Shown here: positions 7,170-7,600 of the stretch, one piece after another
How the letters are laid out: each line of letters starts with the position of its first letter
Numbering within the stretch: position 1 is the stretch's first letter
DNA from: Bacteroidota bacterium
GTDB lineage: Bacteria > Bacteroidota > Ignavibacteria > Ignavibacteriales > Ignavibacteriaceae
DNA length: 7,600 nucleotides
Assembly: GCA_021793635.1 (NCBI GenBank)
Contig: JAJYSI010000152.1
Coordinates: 1-7,600 of the forward strand
Direction of reading: 5' to 3'
Notes under the pieces: model-generated
What the model was told of the DNA's origin: nothing
The model's database searches: none
Seen by the model: the letters and a program-made list of their open reading frames with translations, nothing else
Position numbers and translations under genes: made by a program

Positions 7170-7600
7170 ATGAAAAAACAAAAAATTGGAATTGTTGGTC
7201 TCGGAGTCATGGGACAAAACCTCGCTTTGAATATAGAACGACATGGATATCCTGTTTCCGGATTGGATTCGGATGCGGAAAAGATTAATAAGGTAAAAGA
7301 AAGTTTTACTGGTAAAGATATTCTCGCTACAACTTTATTGTCTGAATTTGTCGATAGCCTCGAATCACCAAAGAAAATATTAATGATGGTCCCGGCAGGT
7401 AAACCGGTTGATGCCGTAATAAATGAATTAAAGCCATTTCTTTCAGCCGGAGATTTATTGATTGATGGTGGTAATTCGTATTTTGAAGATACAAACCGCC
7501 GTATTGCTTCGCTTAAAGATACCGGCATTCTTTTCATCGGTACTGGTGTTAGCGGCGGTGAAGAAGGCGCTTTGTGGGGACCCTCCATAATGCTTGGAGG
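7170..7600 (+). CDS. gnd: 6-phosphogluconate dehydrogenase, decarboxylating, NAD-type cofactor site (3' end cut off by window)
   Basis: The enzyme converts 6-phosphogluconate to ribulose 5-phosphate and CO2. About 143 codons of a normal length near 470 are visible, covering the Rossmann domain and the start of the substrate site. The N-terminus aligns without gaps to E. coli Gnd over at least the first 38 residues. IDGGNSYFEDT and FIGTGVSGGEEGALWGPSIMLGG-type blocks identify the long-form family; the SGG motif holds the catalytic serine. The cofactor site differs from NADP enzymes: the fingerprint is GLGVMG instead of GxAxxG, and residues 33-35 are Asp-Ser-Asp instead of the Asn-Arg-Ser/Thr that bind the 2'-phosphate. 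This predicts NAD use. The start is set by a strong AAAGGAG at 7156-7162, seven bases before the ATG. It lies 75 bases after the HAD gene and probably belongs to the same operon, which continues past the window. Confidence 0.95.
   Translation, partial: MKKQKIGIVGLGVMGQNLALNIERHGYPVSGLDSDAEKINKVKESFTGKDILATTLLSEFVDSLESPKKILMMVPAGKPVDAVINELKPFLSAGDLLIDGGNSYFEDTNRRIASLKDTGILFIGTGVSGGEEGALWGPSIMLG

Noticed and set aside
7130..7588. A 152-codon minus-strand open frame
   Set aside because: It lies opposite the unmistakable gnd coding sequence, its translation is Ser/Pro-rich without family resemblance, and the plus strand has a strong ribosome site and conserved motifs.
1..7600. Search for tRNA or rRNA genes, CRISPR arrays, transposases or phage genes
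   Set aside because: No tRNA- or rRNA-like stretch, no regularly spaced direct repeats, and no transposase or integrase reading frame was seen; almost all sequence is accounted for by the listed metabolic and envelope genes.

Overview
This 7.6 kb window is an AT-rich bacterial sugar-acid catabolism locus. I judge the base composition by eye; it was not calculated. The genes are closely packed, with Shine-Dalgarno sites of varying strength. The host is probably Gram-negative, because it carries a family 9 (heptosyltransferase-type) glycosyltransferase. Gene style and content resemble a polysaccharide-degrading member of the Bacteroidota / Ignavibacteria / Chlorobi group. That placement is an impression, not a demonstrated assignment.

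Layout. Positions 2-550 hold the 3' two thirds of kduI, followed 16 bases later by kduD (567-1328). These are the two enzymes that turn the unsaturated-uronate product of pectin or glycosaminoglycan lyases into 2-keto-3-deoxygluconate (KDG). A convergent glycosyltransferase gene lies on the minus strand (1343-2377). After a 108-base divergent intergenic region, a plus-strand run begins: a short-chain-dehydrogenase type fructuronate reductase (UxuB-like, 2486-3337), a LarA-family nickel-pincer racemase/epimerase (3393-4664), a phosphofructokinase-family phosphotransferase with PPi-type signature residues (4886-6178), a HAD-family phosphatase of unknown substrate (6207-7094), and the start of 6-phosphogluconate dehydrogenase (gnd, 7170 to the window edge). 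The only sizeable gap in this run (4665-4885) holds an imperfect inverted repeat built from degenerate TGGAATA-like units. Its loop can also pair with a site just downstream.

How the genes may work together. KduI and KduD act on unsaturated uronates. The second cluster suggests a different route for saturated uronates. UxuB would reduce D-fructuronate to D-mannonate. The usual next enzyme, mannonate dehydratase (UxuA), is not in the window; in its place is a LarA homologue. Members of that superfamily include a D-gluconate 2-epimerase, which interconverts gluconate and mannonate. Epimerisation would give D-gluconate, which after phosphorylation is the substrate of the 6-phosphogluconate dehydrogenase encoded downstream. 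The Gnd cofactor site looks NAD-type and UxuB also has an acidic NAD-type residue, so the NADH used by the reductase could be regenerated by Gnd. No classical gluconokinase is visible. The phosphofructokinase-like protein could fill that gap, or could act later on pentose-phosphate-pathway products. This mannonate-to-gluconate shunt is an inference from gene order and active-site residues, and is the most interesting feature of the window.
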